A stretch of 6,547 nt of DNA from positions 1-6,547 of the forward strand of contig JAISMI010000022.1 in NCBI GenBank assembly GCA_031276835.1, read 5' to 3'. A program made the translations under genes and the position numbers. Positions within the stretch are counted from its first letter, which is position 1, and each line of letters begins with the position of its first letter. Shown in pieces: positions 5,537 to 6,547 of this stretch. The notes under the pieces are model-generated. The model had not been told where the DNA came from. It did no database searches and saw nothing but the letters and a program-made list of their open reading frames with translations. The DNA comes from Holosporaceae bacterium. GTDB lineage: Bacteria > Pseudomonadota > Alphaproteobacteria > UBA3830.

Positions 5537-6547
5537 ATGAGTCTGGTAAAAAATGTCGTCGTCGTCGGAGGATGGACGTTGACGTATCGTATCAGCAGCT
5601 TCATAAGAGATGTGGCTCAGTCTTATATTTTAGGAGCCGGTTTATTTTCCGACGTTTTTTCTCTTTCATTTAAGTTTGCCAATTCGCTAAGAAAATTATT
5701 TGCGGAAGGAGCCTTCAACGCGTCTTTTCTTCCAATATTTTCCGCTTCTCTAAAGGATAAAGGTCACGACGAGGCTCAAAAAATAGCTTCTCAGATTTTC
5801 ACCTGGCTGACGCTTTTGGTCTCGTTTCTTTCCATCATATGTCTAATTTTTTTCAGAAAAATCATAGGAGGATTTGCCGCCGGCATAGATCCGTCGACGG
5901 AAAAATTTGAGCATTTGGTTTCAATTGGAAGAATTTGTTCTCCCTATGTCGCCGCTTCCTTTTTAGCGGCCATGTTTGGAGGAATTCTAAACGCCGTAAA
6001 CAGATTTGCCATGGCGGCCGCCGCTCAATTGACGTTAAATATCTGCGTCGTTGGCGCGCTGTTTGCCGGTCCATTTCTTTTCCCAAGCACGGCATACACA
6101 ATGGCCTGGGCGACATTTTTGGCAGGAGTTTTGCAGGTTCTTCTTCTGTGGATTAGCGCGAAACGCTGCGGATTTCACGTTGGTTTTGACTTTTCCTCTC
6201 GAAAAAATGAAGTGAAGATTTTTTTCAAGAAACTAATGTCCGGCGCCATTGGATCCGGAGTGCTGCAATTGAATATTTTTATTGATTTCATATTGCTGTC
6301 GTTTTTGCCGACCGGAGCCGTCTCCTATTTTTATTATGTGGATCACGTGAACCAATTTCCCATAGGAATTCTTGGAATAGCCTTTAGCACGGCTCTATTG
6401 CCGCCGCTTTCTAGAGCGATTCACGAGAAAAACGACGCGGTCGCCCAAAAGCAAATGAATTTAGGACTATTGTTTGCCTTTGTGTTTACTCTTCCGGCGT
6501 CGACTATTCTTATGTCGTTGGGGGAGCAGATAATAGGGGCCATCTAC
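5537..6547 (+). CDS. murJ: MurJ (MviN) lipid II flippase, N-terminal 337 residues, cut by window edge
   Basis: Frame 2 is open from the ATG at 5537 to the last base, giving 337 codons of a protein usually about 500-530 residues long. MurJ, of the MOP exporter superfamily, flips the peptidoglycan precursor lipid II across the inner membrane. The start MSLVKNVVVVGGWT resembles typical MurJ N-termini. Conserved elements follow: RISSFIRD (18-25), SDVFSLSFKFANSLRKLFAEGAFN (38-61, including the hallmark AEGAF), PYVAASFLAAMFGGILNAVNRF (about 139-160) and YYVDHVNQFPIGILG (266-280), then STALLPPLSR. Numbering coincides with E. coli MurJ at the start and through residue 270. Arg18, Arg24, Asp39, Arg52 and Asp269 are kept, whereas Arg270 is His (CAC, 6344-6346) and Glu273 is Gln. 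The sequence is hydrophobic throughout, with several membrane helices. A GTC run (5555-5566) encodes Val7-Val10. The gene has its own ribosome binding site and is probably functionally independent of the T6SS genes. Its presence suggests the organism makes peptidoglycan. Confidence 0.95.
   Translation, partial: MSLVKNVVVVGGWTLTYRISSFIRDVAQSYILGAGLFSDVFSLSFKFANSLRKLFAEGAFNASFLPIFSASLKDKGHDEAQKIASQIFTWLTLLVSFLSIICLIFFRKIIGGFAAGIDPSTEKFEHLVSIGRICSPYVAASFLAAMFGGILNAVNRFAMAAAAQLTLNICVVGALFAGPFLFPSTAYTMAWATFLAGVLQVLLLWISAKRCGFHVGFDFSSRKNEVKIFFKKLMSGAIGSGVLQLNIFIDFILLSFLPTGAVSYFYYVDHVNQFPIGILGIAFSTALLPPLSRAIHEKNDAVAQKQMNLGLLFAFVFTLPASTILMSLGEQIIGAIY

Noticed and set aside
5555..5566. Four tandem GTC triplets near the murJ start
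   Set aside because: They encode Val7-Val10 in a hydrophobic membrane helix. Four copies are too few to suggest a phase-variable repeat.
5862..6156. Open frames on both strands inside murJ (5862-6116 minus, 5935-6156 plus)
   Set aside because: The murJ frame is continuous here with conserved MurJ motifs, so these are shadow frames.

Overview
The window is a piece of a bacterial chromosome carrying the end of a type VI secretion system (T6SS) gene cluster, followed by a peptidoglycan gene. All genes are on the plus strand: the 3' end of tssL (1-180), complete tssM/icmF (184-4353), complete tssA/impA (4350-5414), a 122-nt intergenic gap, and the first 337 codons of murJ/mviN (5537 to the window edge). 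I see no RNA gene, insertion sequence, CRISPR array or tRNA. The only sizeable non-coding stretch is the gap before murJ.

Organism: G+C is moderate to low (about 40% in a few lines counted by hand). The MurJ segment has YYxDxxNQxPxGxxG followed by TALLPPLSR, a pattern I associate with Alphaproteobacteria. A T6SS together with this base composition would fit a host-associated alphaproteobacterium (for example Holosporales), but this is a low-confidence inference and no marker gene is present to settle it.

How the genes work together: TssL and TssM are inner-membrane parts of the T6SS trans-envelope complex. TssA links that complex to the baseplate and the growing tail. The three genes are tightly packed: a 3-nt gap between tssL and tssM, and an ATGA overlap between tssM and tssA. 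At the tssM-tssA junction a perfect 7-bp GC-rich inverted repeat covers the tssA Shine-Dalgarno sequence, so TssA synthesis is probably coupled to translation of tssM. MurJ, the lipid II flippase, is a housekeeping neighbour. It has its own ribosome binding site and a possible weak promoter, but no terminator separates it from the T6SS genes.

The points most worth a second look are the ribosome-binding-site hairpin before tssA, a histidine in MurJ at the position of the functionally required Arg270 of E. coli, and a TssM that seems to have two membrane segments instead of three and an acidic C-terminal tail. The core systems are known families; I found no evidence of a wholly new system here.
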